DNA of 64,000 bases. Origin: Triplophysa rosa. Its lineage: Eukaryota > Chordata > Actinopteri > Cypriniformes > Nemacheilidae. Positions 38,554 through 61,866 of this stretch are shown one piece after another (positions within the stretch are counted from its first letter, which is position 1; each line of letters opens with the position of its first letter). The notes beneath the pieces are model-generated. The model ran no database searches. It saw nothing but the letters and a program-made list of their open reading frames with translations, and was not told the DNA's origin. A program made the translations under genes and the position numbers. The stretch is from contig NC_079892.1 in assembly GCF_024868665.1 (NCBI RefSeq), forward strand, positions 8,506,251 through 8,570,250, written 5' to 3'.

Positions 38554-41500
38554 AAACTATGTGACCCGCTTCTTACATTCGAAATCCCTTTATTTAGCGC
38601 ATGCATAAAAAAAACTTGTGAAAATTGAAAAGATTAAGCATAAAATCGATTGCAGTTGGATTCTGTATGCTTTAACTTGTGAACACGAAACGGCACAATC
38701 TCAAAGGAATTTCTCCCAATAACATAAAGCCATACTATTCTGTATAGCCTATAGGCCTATTATGATATAGTGTGCTATTATGTACATACTGCATACCATC
38801 TATTTTGTGCTTCAATGTATAAACTACAGTATATTCTATGTACAGAGCATACCTTTGGGCGCTGCTCAACATTTATACTACAATGCAAAATATATTATCA
38901 ATATAATATCATATTATGTAATCAACATAAATGCATGTCATGTATTTTACATTTGTACCTTTACCTTTATATTTCACACAATTGAACTAGTGCACAATAC
39001 TGTATGTAGTGCACACTGCCTTGTGTGCTAAAATTTGCTATAAATTGTTAATGTGTTCTAGATTTGTTACAAGTATTATCAAATGTAATTATTAGTACAC
39101 TTAGTATAGAGTACACACTTTAGAAGTTTAAAAAAGTACAGTGACCACTGTCAGTATCATTGGCCTTTGTGGGTTAAATAGAGAAGCTCAAGATTGTCTG
39201 TATACAACATCTCGCAATATAGAGAAAAACACAATGAATATTTATTATTATACATATTTATGTACTCAAATCTATGCTGACTGATGCTTTTTAACTAGTT
39301 TTGTGTATTAAATCACTTAAGGCATCACTTTCTCTTGCCTGTCAGCTTTAAAATGAATTAAATGTTTATTAAATTTAGCTATTTAGAGCTTAGAGGCAAA
39401 AATGAGCATTGCATCATCATTTTTGCTTCGTGCCTAACGCTATGAATATTATTAAAATCATCAATCTGCATGAATTCTGAGCTTTCTTATCCAGCGACAA
39501 GTTCCTTCAGCATTCTAATAATATATACATTTTAAGGATATCGCTATTTTGAATAGTTTAGATTCTTTGACAAATTCCGCTGAGAATGTGAATAATACAT
39601 GTGTGAATGTCCTCTTTCGGTGATGTGATAACCATTCCTAAGGAGACCCAGCGAGTCAACGTTTTGTTCCATTCGAATTTGCTGCGAACATTCATCTTCC
39701 TCACTTCCAACTGTTTTCAGATGGTAATTTCTCAGATAAAACGAGACTTTATTCAGAGACACAACGCTGCATGCATTATCATATATGTTTAAAACATGAC
39801 CAGCTGCGTGTTGGTTTGTCATAATTTGTCCAGGGAAGAATAGAGAAGATTATATCGCATTGCATTTGGTGTCCATATACTGTAAAATTCAGTTTAATTC
39901 ACTGTTAAAAATACTGTGATGATGTTTCAGGCTTTATGGAATGTGAGATTGGTGTGTTTTACAGTTTTGAACTGTATATTACACTAAATTATGTAATTGA
40001 TATCTGCTTTGCAACACAATATATAAAACCAAACATCTCATAATTAATTAACTTAATGAAAATAAGCAGCAATTTAAATATGCACAAATATAATTTGATG
40101 TAATGTACCACAGGGACTTCTGGGAACATCTTTCTGTTCTTCTATATTAATATTAAATGATTTGTATTTAAAAAAACAAACAATCATAGACAACCATCTA
40201 TGGGCAGATTATTTTCTAACCCACGTATGACTTCACCTTTCACAGAACTTTTGTTGTGTATGAAGTTCAGTGATTCTTCAAATAAAGGCCAGTGCATAGA
40301 AAGCCGCAGGTCTCATCTTGCCAGAGGCAAGACACTTTAAAGTGCACATACTGCTCTCCACTCAGCTATAACTCTTACTTATTATACACAAGTACCCTTT
40401 ACACGTACACAGTATCGTACATGTGCTCATTCCTCCAGCAAGCACGTTTCTGGCCAAAGAATGCACAAAATTTGCAAATGTGTGTTGTATAGTAGTCAGG
40501 CATGTGAGCATCTTGATTCCCCTTCTGTTCCTGCTGATTGGGATTTACACTGGCATTGGAGTTCCCTTAGGCTCGGCGTGGGTGAACTCCGGATCTGAGC
40601 CCAAATGTCATAGGAGAGATGTAAATGGGGGCTGACGAGCACTGCGCCACGCATCTGAACTTACAGCTTGAGGAACTTTGATATTTTCGAGAATTAAACT
40701 TAGCATGTCAGATAATGTTGCTCTCGGTCCTTCGGGGAAACACGTACGTTCTGTGCATCACGGAGATTAAAGACTGTAGTCATGAAACTTACTCTGCTAT
40801 TATACGTGGTTTTCTGTATTTATAGCTAAAAACTTCCATCCCTAAACTTTCATTGGTTGGACCAAGAGACAGGAGGAGAAATTTGACATACTGCAGGCTA
40901 ATGAGCTGTTATTATATCCATCCATCCATCTTGCTTAATTTGAGGTCAAAACACATATGGGATAGTTTTCTTAAAACAAAATGGCTGAATCAGACCCTTC
41001 TTACTGTCCCTTGGCGATGTCTGCCAAATAGGCCGCAGAACAACAGAGCAAACTGTGACACATGCATGGTGACATCCACAGTCAAGCAGTCTGGCGTGAA
41101 GCACACAGGACGCCTGGAGGAAACTGAAGTCCTATCTCCCTGACTTACCTCATGCTTCCTTGTTAAACAAGCAAAATTGAGGGATCATTAAGTTCTAAAA
41201 GCTTACTTTAAATGGGAAATACTACAGGTGAATAGGCGGAATTGTTTGTTTGTTATTTTATTTTACATTCAAAACATCCAAATTAGGCATAGTTTGGATA
41301 AAACATCATTTAAATGCATTAACATAAATGCATACACTCTGTATTTCACAAAAAAACGTTGTACGAGTTTGCGTAAAGCCCCGTTCACACAATGGGAGCT
41401 TATGGCGACTTCCATCAACACTAGCAACAGTAGCCTGGTTTCTATTACAGATTTGCACAAAACTTTGCGAAATGAGGTTGTTTTAATTAACCATTGTTAT

Positions 41501-41679
41501 GCAACTAAAACGTCATTCGAAAAATTATGGTGATGGATGTTAGTGGTTTAACGTATATCGCAGGCACCAGCCTAGTGCTTCTAGACATCCTGCGAAGTGG
41601 TCCATATTCATTTTTGCACAATTTACGTATTTCCACCGGGCGTCATTCAATTCACAATTTTAATTTGCGCAAATTGAAG

Positions 41680-41955
41680 GGTAACAGAAATGCAGCTATA
41701 GTGACCATTGGAGCTGGAAAGTGTGATGTCACGCAACATGACAAAGTTGAGAGAAGTTCAACTTTTTATGTAAATGATTTAAGAGTGACTGCTAATGGGG
41801 GTAAAGCAGTGAAGATCATGTCATCTCTCACTCATCATTCACTCTCATGGACGATTATACATTTGTTTATAACAGTTAGTAGGACAAAATAAGAATGCGT
41901 CCTAACGACTATAAAAAGAGAAATTTTCATTTTGGGGGAACTGTCCCTTTAAGAA
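41680..41955. mobile_element. Right end of a TTAA miniature element (AGTTCACC family)
   Basis: The right terminus ttttcattttgggggaactg, followed by tccctttaag, is clear at 41926-41954. The left border cannot be placed, and the interior is not recognisably of this family. Confidence 0.4.
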
Positions 41956-42436
41956 AATGCCAAATAAATTCTCTATACTATAGCAGGTGTAAAAAGACTA
42001 CAAAATGTCCTTGTTTTTTTACAACCTGCTTTCATTTTAGACCCGAGATGGATTCACCTTGGCTGAAAACCACAAACACAGCATTTCAATGGTTTCAGTT
42101 TCCATCTAGCCAAACAGTCATGATTCACCTTCATATCATGTTGCTGATAAGAGACCAGAAATATGGCATTCTATAAATAGACCAGAAAATGATACCATGC
42201 TATTCTGTTCAAGGTGCATGTGATGGGATTTGCACACAAACAGCACATCTTAGGGTATTGGTATTATTATTACCTTTGAACAAAGTCACATCTAAACATT
42301 ATGGCGAGCATCCATCATGACCGTTTGGGTCACTGCGAAATGAGCAGACGCTTGCACAGATGATGTGTTTTCTCTCTGGGGATGTTTAGAGTTTCCTTGA
42401 CTGACCTTTGAGGGACCATTAACGTAAAAGACACAT

Positions 42437-42661
42437 TTAAAGGGATAGTTCACCTAAAATATTTGAACTGTTGGGTCATTATTTACTCACACTTATGATG
42501 CTTCAAATGTTTCAAATGGATGTTATGGTTTTCTGTCCACTTTTAATTGGATGGAGAATATTTCATATCTGCTTTTATGCTCCAGGGAAGAAAGTCACAC
42601 AGGAGTTGACTAACACGAGCATGACTATTTGTTTTTCTGCTTGAGTGAACTATCACTTTAA
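42437..42661. mobile_element. TTAA miniature element (AGTTCACC family)
   Basis: Begins ttaaagggatagttcacct and ends gagtgaactatcactttaa; TTAA at each border. Located 1.2 kb downstream of the csk stop. Confidence 0.83.
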
Positions 42662-43864
42662 GGACACATTTTAAACAAAGAAAACATGTTTTTCCAGCCA
42701 TTTTATTAATTTTTTGTTGTCGTTTACCTTTTGTTTTTATCAAACTGCTTTAGTGGAATGATCTGAAATATGGCAGCAAAGAAAATATCAAAAGCACTGA
42801 GTAAAATCAAGGCTTGTAACACAGCATGCACAGACCTTGGAAACAAACATCTTAACATATATTTCAGTTCTGTATGTTTCGTCTTTTTTTTTCAAGATTT
42901 TTAAATAGACAATCCCATCAAAGCTCTATTAAAAGGCAACCTGTGGCCTGGAACTTTCACAATGCTTCCTAACCAGGCACATCACGACAAGTAATTTGTC
43001 TTACAGTAAAGATGCTGTGCAGCACTAAAGATTCACAACCAGTCTGAACATATGTCTAATACCATTATGTGTAAAATTATGCAGTGGAATATTGAACCAA
43101 TTAGATTGCATTATGGAACGGGGAAAGTGGCAAAATGTCCTGCCGGTCATCACCAGATAAGGTCACATCTGGTCAGGGCAAAAAAAGGGTTTGGGAAGAT
43201 AAGCAAGTTTAAATCCAAGAGCTTTTTAACAATGCATTGCTAAAGAAATTAAAACAACACACTTAAGACAGACTTCTGTGGTGTAAAGGCACAATGACAG
43301 ACTTCATACCTTACGTTATTTCCATTCAGCTACCCCTCAAGATGTACATGTTTTTTGAACTTTACAATGTCCAGCTTGATCTCACATCTTAAAGTTAAGA
43401 TGATCATACAGTCTATTTAAAAGCAAAATATTATATTTTGATAATTGTCATTACGGTAGGTACCTGATGTCTATTTAGGATGTATTCATATGTAGATATC
43501 CATTTGTTTCATTATAATAATTTTATACTGAATTTCTGTTTGACTGTTAAACACTCAAGATTTAGGGACTAAATGAAATGACAGCAGGTGCACACCCATC
43601 AGCAGTCCACATCGTGAAAGCATATGAAGAAGATATCAGAGGAGGCTGTGTCTTATCAATCAAACGTTCAGAGAAGGCCAGCCTCCTCAATAAAAATAGA
43701 AAAAAGCCATGAAAAAAAAATAAAACAAATGTGCACGCAAAATAAATTTCCGCTCATGTTTTTCAAGTACACTGGTTAAGAGTAGATTTTGGTCAGATTG
43801 TATGAGGATGGTCCCGTGGGAGCAGATGGGATGTTAGATCTTGCCTCTCTCCGTTGATCTGCCT

Positions 43865-53170
<9,306 letters not shown>

Positions 53171-53599
53171 AGCTGAGGGAAAGCCTCTCACTGCCGACCC
53201 GTTTCAACCCGTAACATCAGAACTGCGCCCTGTGGCGTACAGCTCCAGCCAAAACCGGCCAAATACCTGTTGACCACAAACAAGCATTTAGCAACAAAAA
53301 AAAACACAATTTCCAAATGCAGGTTTTTTTTTAAAGGAATTATTGTAACACTTACATGAGTTAATGCACAATAAACTAAGATGAACAAATTATTAATTGT
53401 ACTTAACCAAGCAAAAATAAATAAAAGCTTAAAGAGTATGTCGCTCATTATTATTTAACAAATGTGTTGACAGAACAACATTAAACTAACAGTTAGTTAG
53501 CACTTAACTAACATTGAAAATTCTCAAAGAGGTTCACTAAAAATCAACTCTTTGAATGATAAACTAGAAGCCTATCAGCTCAGCAAAAGATCATGTTAA

Positions 53600-53772
<173 letters not shown>

Positions 53773-54058
53773 TCAAAGGGGAAGTGGCAGATCTAGATTT
53801 TCCGATGCTTTAGACAGGAAGAGCTGAGCAGAAAGCAGGGTTTGCAAAAAGCTTGTTAAATATTCAGTGTGAAAGGAAGGCAACAAATCCAGCACCCAAC
53901 GAAGCCCTCAAATAGCATCATGTTCTGAAAAAACACACCACCGTAATAAAGCTAAATGTACCGTAGTTTCTTCCTGGCCAGTAATAAACATCTTCAATTA
54001 CTCATGCGCTCTAATGGCCATTATTAGAGAATGCAAAATGAGGTCAGCCTACATAAAG

Positions 54059-54629
54059 TAGGGATGCACCGAAATGAAACTTCTTGGCCGAAGCCGAATA
54101 AAAATGAAACACTTGGCCAAAGGCCGAATACCGAACGTGTCTTTTCGTATTTCTTCTATTGATTTAGCCAATTGTTTCACTATCGCATAAATGGTCAAAA
54201 TGTGCTTTTTATATTTGTCTTGCTTTTCAATATAATACAATATAACTTAAAATAAAATTGAGCAGAACAAGTAGGCTAAATAAATTTTAAAAAGCCTATA
54301 TTAGGCCCATAACTGACTGCTGAAAGAATGTACTGTACTCTGTAAGCCTACAACAAAACACTTCATTAAAAAGTGTCATTCAACATTATAAGCTAAAAAT
54401 ATGAATAACAAAAGCTGTTGGATTATTATAGGCTACACTGCAAAATGATTTAAAGAAAAAAAACATCCATGCAAGCAATTCTGACTGACAACCATTTCAG
54501 TTCACGTCTCTCTTCCAAACTCCGCCAAATTTATTCAGCCATTTCACTTATTCGGCCGAACACCGACCATGCTTTTTTTGCTACTTTCGGACGAATATTT
54601 TTGGTTGCCGAACATACGGTGCATCACTA
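54059..54629. mobile_element. hAT miniature element with perfect 8-bp TSD
   Basis: Left end tagggatgcaccg, right end cggtgcatcacta. Subterminal segments rich in ttggccgaa/ttcggccg are also inverted. It is flanked by identical acataaag octamers at 54051-54058 and 54630-54637. It is 571 bp with no transposase, and lies about 790 bp upstream of the csk 5' exon. Confidence 0.93.
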
Positions 54630-55527
54630 ACATAAAGATAAATAAAGCAACACTGTTCTACAAAATACAGTATGACCAGAAGACCACTATCATAAAAAAA
54701 AGCTCAAGAATACCAAAAGCAGAAATGATTTTCATTTTCATGAGCAACTGACGTTTTTATAGCACTTTCCACAATGACAAGGTTTAGAAAGTGAGAGGTC
54801 TTTTGAACTTAAAATGACTGTTTGGCGTCCTTGTTGCGGAAATTTGGAACAACTTAACTGCTGGACAATTGTTCATAAGAATAAACTCCCACATACATCT
54901 GGAAGATGTACAAAACATATTTTTTTATTGTTTGCTCATTTGCAATACGTCTCTGAGACGTCTGCTGTCACATGTCATACAGACATCTAGAAGATGTTTA
55001 TTATTTAGAATGTATGACTTCCCTTTCAAAGATGTTTAGCAGATGTTTTTACACAGCAGATGTTATGTAGATTTCCAGATCTTTAGCAGACATCGTACAG
55101 ACGTACCTGTGTTGGGACTACACCTGAAAATCTGAACCTTGAGATAACGCCGTTCTTCAGAAATGACTACAGATCTCTAACATCAAAGCTTTAAAGTTAC
55201 AATTCACTCAAAAATGTGAGACTACAATCCGCTTTGATCAGTGTATGTCATTGCAATAATTGCAATGTGGCAAAAAATGCTGAAAAACATGCAGAACTGC
55301 ACATTAGTTATAAGAATTAACCTACAGCAAATGTGATATGGTCAATAACTTTAATTTTGGTCTGTTCATTACATAAAGCTATTGTAATAGGTAGGTATAA
55401 TAGCATAGTTAGTGAAATATTACACTATTATATATTATATATAAAATAGTAATGTTTACTATATTTGTATTTTGTTTATTGCTTTTTGACTGCAAAAGCC
55501 CTGATCCCTATTTACTTCCATGTGAAT

Positions 55528-56671
55528 CAGGGCTTGACATTAAGCATTGTCATGTGGTTGCCCTTCGGACAAATAAATTTGTAATTCACTTGTCCGAGTA
55601 CAAAAACTATTGTCCAAAGATAATAAATTATATTTCATTTGAATTCTCTATATAATTGTTTCGGATTTAGATTGGTCAAGTTTGCTTCTAAGCATTTTAA
55701 CTAGTGTCCGCTTTTGCCACCTGAATTTGGTTATAGGCCTACTCTCCGTGACTGCTATAAAACAAAGGTAAGCAGTAATTATTATTAGTGTTAAGGCTGT
55801 AAGTTAACTCTTTTTGCACATAGCACTGGTGCTACAGAGGTTTAAAGTTTGGTAGCACAGGCCAAATAGTAGGATCACAAGTATAAATCGTCTGTTGTCA
55901 TCATTAAAAAAATATGCAAGTGCAGTTCATCATGAATAGGCAGGTAAATGACATTAATGTTACATACAGATGGATAAATTAGGGCCATATCATTTTTAGT
56001 TTACCTAAAATTCTGTGCTTTTCATATTTTACTTACAATAGTGGTATATTTGTCCACATAAATTACTGTAGTATACTGCAGTGAACTTTACTATAGTATA
56101 CAGTGTTTATCAATTTACTACAAGGGCACTGCAATTTTCAATAGCAAATACTATAGTAGTACACTACAGTATTTTTGTCTGAGTGTTCAATTTAAAGGGA
56201 CTTTTATTTTGATGGGTCTTCGGGAAGACGCTTGAGTTTTTGTGTTTGCCAATAGCTTAATCACTCAAACAGTAAAACGCTCGTGAAATAAACTCTCAGA
56301 GCAACTTTGGAGATGAAGTTCATGTGTTCATATCCTCATACAGAGCAGACGCAGATAAATCCTCGACCATCACTCGTGTTGTATGTTAAACTGTGCACAT
56401 AATTCACTCAGACACGCAGATGACATTTAAATAACAGGATTCCGCGTCCGCATCTAGTTACATGGACTCAGTGCGGTGCGCCATTGATTATTGTCACACG
56501 CAAACAAGCACAACCACGACAAACGCACTTCACACAAACACGCAACTCTGTCTAATGCACCCATTCTTATTATTCTACATATATGTCGCACTGTTGTTGT
56601 TTTTTCGGGCAAGTAAAATTCTCTCTCACTTGACCATACAAAACATTCACTTGCGTTAATGTCGAGCCCTG
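55528..56671 (+). mobile_element. hAT-like non-autonomous DNA transposon with 5-bp TSD, copy 2
   Basis: Same family and orientation as the element at 13001. Left end cagggcttgacattaa, right end ttaatgtcgagccctg, a nearly perfect inverted pair. The flanking direct repeat is tgaat (55523-55527 and 56672-56676). It has no open transposase frame. Confidence 0.9.
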
Positions 56672-58863
56672 TGAATAGCCAGCAACATTTCTCTGTTTTG
56701 TTTTTGTATTTTTTTAAGAAATTAAGTTTCTGTAACCTTAACACAAAGTCTGGCTATAAAATACTACTACTGCTATACTATTAGCAATTTAAGGCTACAT
56801 TACATATAACAGCATCCAAAAACAAAATAGCTATTTGGCTATTGTTTGACATAACTATCCCTTCCTAAAAGATAGCTGATGTCACCTCAAAAGAAACGTC
56901 TTAATAACGTCTTTTAAAGCAATTTTTTTGGAATGACATAGTAAGATCAGAAGAACATTATTAAAACAGTAAATAGGGCACTTTTAATTTGGTGATGATG
57001 ACAATATTGTTCCAGGTACAATAGCCAGAACCTGACTTTTTTTTTCACACTACTTGAATTTCAACCTGAATCAATCCTCCGTGCCTATTTTCATGCTTTC
57101 CTCAGAAGCGCGATGCATGCAAAACACTCATGAACTAGATGTTTTATGACACAGGGTGCCTTGACCTCAATAATATGTCAACCGACTCTTGCTGGCGCAC
57201 TGATGCAAAACAGCTCTGGCTTAAAAAACGCGTAGCAAACCCTACAGTTACAGAATAATGTCACTTCCTGTCTGAGCTACAGAGTATAAAACAGTCTTCC
57301 TGTATTGGCATGCAGGCGTTAGTGGGCGATGAGCACTATAGGATGAAGTGGGCTGGCTAGAGCAGAAGATATGGCAAAAGGGGAGCCAACTACGGCGTAA
57401 TACACAGAAGCCCTTACAACGAGGATATAAACACACTTCCCTTTAAAAACACAGCCTTCCTCCCATCTACCCTGACCACCTAATTTTATACTCCCTGCAC
57501 AGGAATAACATGATTCATGAAAAGACAGGAAACCGATTGTCGTAGGGTCAAAATACTGTATTCTCATATGATTATTTCACATAATGCATAAGAAACGATA
57601 CGGTATACAGAAAATATCTCAAGCTTGGATTCATTCAATAATTTGTCTGTTGTGTTGACACCAAGCTGTTGAAGTCAACCAGACAGTATTGAGTTCTCAT
57701 TCAACCAAAACGCACACATATTCACTACACTGGCAGCACAAGAATGATGCAATCATGTGAAAAACCCTACATGAGCCCCAAATAAAAAAGCCGAATGCTG
57801 CCAATTCTGAACAACATCCAACCAGAAAAACTGCACAGCGAGAACTTGACATTTAGAAGGACGCGATCACCAATCAGAATCAATGAGCTTTAGTCTTTTC
57901 TGCGATCGGCAACAATTTCGGGGCGTGCCTTGGCAAATCCCTCGCTACAAATGATATCATTGTTTAGGGGAAAGCATCTACAGGGCGACGCCTAACATAA
58001 GAGGACTTTTCATTCCTCAAATCTGAGACAGACTTGTCATCTTTCAGAACGCAATCGTAGCAGACGCCCAGAGTCTGGCGGGTGACTCTGAATCCGGTCA
58101 GCTCTGGTGGCTATACAGATGATGGACTAAGGAAGTTCCAGAAGGTTTGGTGTAGAACCACTTCAATCCTAGTGCCTAAAAAAATCTCATTTGCACTTGC
58201 ACATAGACATTGCTGAAGGTTTTTAACTGTACTTTCGCACAGAATTATCTTCACGAATGTGTCCCACCAGCTAATGAAACTAAAGCATCACCTTTGAATG
58301 TCACAGGAAACGTCTGAGGTTCTGTTTTATTTCGTCACGTTCAAAGAACAGCATGTGGAAGGCGAGACTCAGCAGGGGAGGCATGACAATCGCCTCCAGG
58401 CTATGTGAGGAACCAGGAAATTGACTTCAATGACTGAGAACAGAGTTGTGTTGTGCTTTGAGATAGAGAGAAAAATCCAGATCATAGACGCATCTACTTC
58501 ACGCATATTAGATTGTTTAATAACCTTACTAGTAGTTGCAAAACACCCAGCACGGGTCAGTCTATGACCCTGCCGATTCAATTCAGACGAAATAATCGTA
58601 GAAAACAACTGATGGGATGCTTTTCATTTCTCCATTTCAAACATATATGGGGCATCTTTTAACGTGTTAACAATTTAATGAGTACAGTCAGTAAGCTTCG
58701 GGAGGGGCAGGGAGACATGCTCCATTTTTAGATCAGCTATAAAGCATTAATGCATCCCTGAGCGTGTATGTGCGAAAACGCTATAGGTAAAAGATGTAGC
58801 CTGAATGTTCAGTTCAGTTCAGTTTCTTTTTATTGTCCCGCTTAGGGGGAACTAGTTTTGCAG

Positions 58864-59409
58864 CAGCTGCATGATTAATAGTATTTTAATCGTGATGACG
58901 ATTTATGCTTCCCGCAATTAACTGAGCATAATCGTTGTGATATTAATGTTTTAAAAGCAAGCACAAAACTTCCGATAAGGTCATAAAATCACCGCAACAC
59001 TTGTATCTTTTATACTGCCACTTTACAGGAAATAAAAAGGCACAAAATATTTTCACTGAATTTTTACTATTTTAAAACTTTTTTCAAAACCCACAGAAAA
59101 ACATTAAGGGTGACCAACAGTAATGATTTATATAAAAAACAAGAAATTAAAAATGGAGTAGCAAGGTTTCATTCCGAAGGTCACAAATTGTTCATTTTTG
59201 TGGTGGAGTGTTTAGATGATTTGAAACACGGTGTTGAAGAAGTTCAAAGGCAGCAGATTATAACATATTCATTGGCTGTAAAGTATAGGCCTAATAAACA
59301 TGCTGAAGTGAAATTAAAAACCAAAGTTCCTAACTGACAAAATAATTGTGTTTATTAATTGTGATTAAAGGTTAGGGTTTATCATTTTACCCATAATCGT
59401 GCAGCCCTA
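58864..59409. mobile_element. Degenerate hAT-like element
   Basis: The right end, cataatcgtgcagcccta, and the left side, cagctgcatgattaata, form an imperfect inverted pair of the TAGGGCTGCACGATTA type. The left terminus is eroded and I found no target duplication. The interior has a 75-codon open frame with no recognised domain. Confidence 0.45.
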
Positions 59410-59699
59410 ATGTATGGACAACACAATAGGAATAAAAGTAATGTCATAATGATAATAATTATAACACACAAAAATTCCTATAACAGTATACCTAAGAAGA
59501 ATTCATTAAACCAAGAGCCATTGAAACAAAGAACCCTATAAAACGTTTTGTTCTTCCTCCCAGCACCCTAAAACGGCACCCCGAAGGCAACAACTGTAAT
59601 GCTTTATATAATGGATGGTCCCTATACCTTAAAATTGACTGTGCCTTATTTAAAACCTATCCATAATAGATATCAATAGGTTGAATTTGTGCCACTCCC

Positions 59700-59762
59700 T
59701 GCACTGTAAGTGTAGGGATAAAAGTGTATGGCAAATGTATAAATGCAAATGTCAATGTAGGT
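59700..59762 (+). repeat. SINE/L2 tail fragment
   Basis: The sequence gggataaaagtgtatggcaa followed by atgtataaatgcaaatg is a diverged copy of the SINE/L2 tail seen intact at 52490-52525. Confidence 0.5.
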
Positions 59763-59847
59763 AAAGCTATGAACTTTCTACTATGCTAACATTTAGGAAT
59801 GTAACAATACATAGATCGTGATTCAATACACTGTACTGTGTTCACAA

Positions 59848-60372
59848 TTAAAGATGAGGTTACACACGCAGTTTCTGCCAATCTCATATTAATCTTAAGT
59901 ACCTAAACAGTAGTATTGCATACTTTGTATCTTCGAAGAGTATTTAGTTTGATCAAATTTATAAAAGACAGATAAAGCTGTACGATTATTTCCGGAAAAA
60001 GACGAGCGCCTGGAGGCGTGCAGGGGGTAACTACATCACGAGCACATAATACAACATCACATTGATTCACTATAAGTTTGTGTTGTTTACATTATGCACG
60101 TACACACAAATTGCCAACAAAACACAACTTACCGCGTGCGGTTCATGTCTGGCATCTTTTAGCGCTGGGACCGCGCCATGTATCAGTTTCAAGAGAGATA
60201 GAGAGGAAAAAACTTTCCAAAACATGTACGAACGCTGGCGGAGTGAATCGAGCACAGAAATACTATGTCATATGTTCAACTCGTTTGTTGACAAGTTGAC
60301 CATGTTAAGCCAGCACGTTTAACAGTGTAAAGACGTCAGAATGCATGAAATGGCATGTTACCTCAACTTTAA
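59848..60372 (-). mobile_element. TTAA-bounded repeat family T, copy 3 (inverted)
   Basis: On the plus strand it begins ttaaagatgaggttac and ends gttacctcaactttaa. This gives the clearest terminal inverted repeats of the family. The interior is the reverse complement of the other two copies and is shorter by internal deletion. Confidence 0.78.
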
Positions 60373-61587
60373 GATCACATTATACGCAGGTCACATGTTG
60401 GCAGCTCAACCAATGGGATGAAACAGACATCATATCATATAAAACCCCATATCATCTCAATAGCTCTAAGTTTTTTTGCATTACGATATGCGATACACTG
60501 ATATGTTCATTACACCTCTAGTAATATTACATTTACTAGTATTAGTCTGAAGGTTATCTGGACAGATAATATAAATACACATTTGAACTGTTCAAATATT
60601 TTAAGCAGCATTATGGTATGCGCATCTGATCATTTTTACTGGGGCAAGATCTAACAAGTTTAGAGATTCTGACCTCAGGTGTTTCTCCCAGCCCTCTACA
60701 TTCAGAACATGAAAGCGTAAAGACAAATATTTCATTGTATCTCTCACCATCCCGAAAGATAGAGACGAAACCAGTGCAAGCATCTTCTAGGTCGTGCTAA
60801 CATGTCAACAAATCTGAAACTGCGTACAAGTTACAAGCAATCAGCACAATGCATCCATTTGAATTAACATCATCACATTTTGCCTTTTATAACAGAGGAT
60901 CACAATGCACCACTCAGTTTCAGTGTATATTGGGTTTGAATGAGTCTTCAATTTAATTGCTGGAGGTCGTCAAGGTTACCGAATTGTTGTAATCGTAGGG
61001 GTTCCTACTGTTGCATGCAATAACGTTATTGGTGGGCGTACAGCATGCATGCATGACCACAAATGGAACTGATGGTAAAATAAGATAAGTCTTTTCATTT
61101 TCACAATGAATCAGTTTCTAGGCAACTACAAATAAATTGTACATAGCTGGACACATTCTCGCAGCAACAGAGATGTTCTCAATAACTATGGCAGGCCATT
61201 TATACTTTAGCACCAAGAAAATTCTCATGAATGTCATTAATATTCATGCGTCAAATTCCTCAGCGTTGGGAAACAAAGCATTCCTATGACAGGCACAAGG
61301 CAATGAAGATGGCTGGGGTGAACACTGCTTTCAATTCTGAGATATTACACAGATATGAAGACAGAATACGTCTCTTTAATAATAGGCATGCAAAATATAT
61401 TGAAATGATCAAAATATCGCAAATGCACATATCGCAACGGTTTGCAATAACTGTATCATTTTAATACTTCAAAAAGTTATGGAACAGAAACACTGGGAAG
61501 ACAGAAAAGGTGATGCATTTTTCCCCTTAAAGAAAGTGAAACATGTACGCTGGTTATGTAATTTCAGTTTTAAAATATACTTTAATG

Positions 61588-61866
61588 CAGTGGTTCTCAA
61601 ACCTTTTCGTTGTAAGGTCCCCTTTGTGTTAAGTGCATCGCTTTGCGGCCCCCCATATAAAGACGTATAATCTTAAACTTAGAATTTTAATTAAACCAAA
61701 AACATTCAGTTATACAATGCTGGAACCTCAATTCGTTTGGTTGGTGGTGTCATTTTTCTGATGTTTGATTGCATAAAATCTATGATAAATTTCTATATTT
61801 CATAAAATGCCACAAAATCTGTGGCCCCCTGGATCCATCTTGGGGCCCCCAGTTTGAGAACCACCG
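61588..61866. mobile_element. hAT-Charlie-like miniature element with 8-bp TSD
   Basis: Left end cagtggttctcaaacc, right end gtttgagaaccaccg. It is flanked by identical ctttaatg octamers (61580-61587 and 61867-61874). CAGTGGTTCTCAAA ends are typical of Charlie-type hAT elements. It is 279 bp and non-coding. Confidence 0.93.

Larger units (their letters stand above)
38554..43864. other. Interval between cplx3 and csk
   Basis: AT-rich. Holds the cplx3 upstream region, the miniature elements at 41926 and 42437, and presumably the csk 3' UTR just below 43865. A run of short AT-rich frames at 38770-39030 is not protein-like. Confidence 0.5.

Noticed and set aside
38770..39031. Overlapping open frames rich in Tyr, Ile and Cys
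   Set aside because: They lie in AT-rich low-complexity sequence with two frames open at once and no exon signals.
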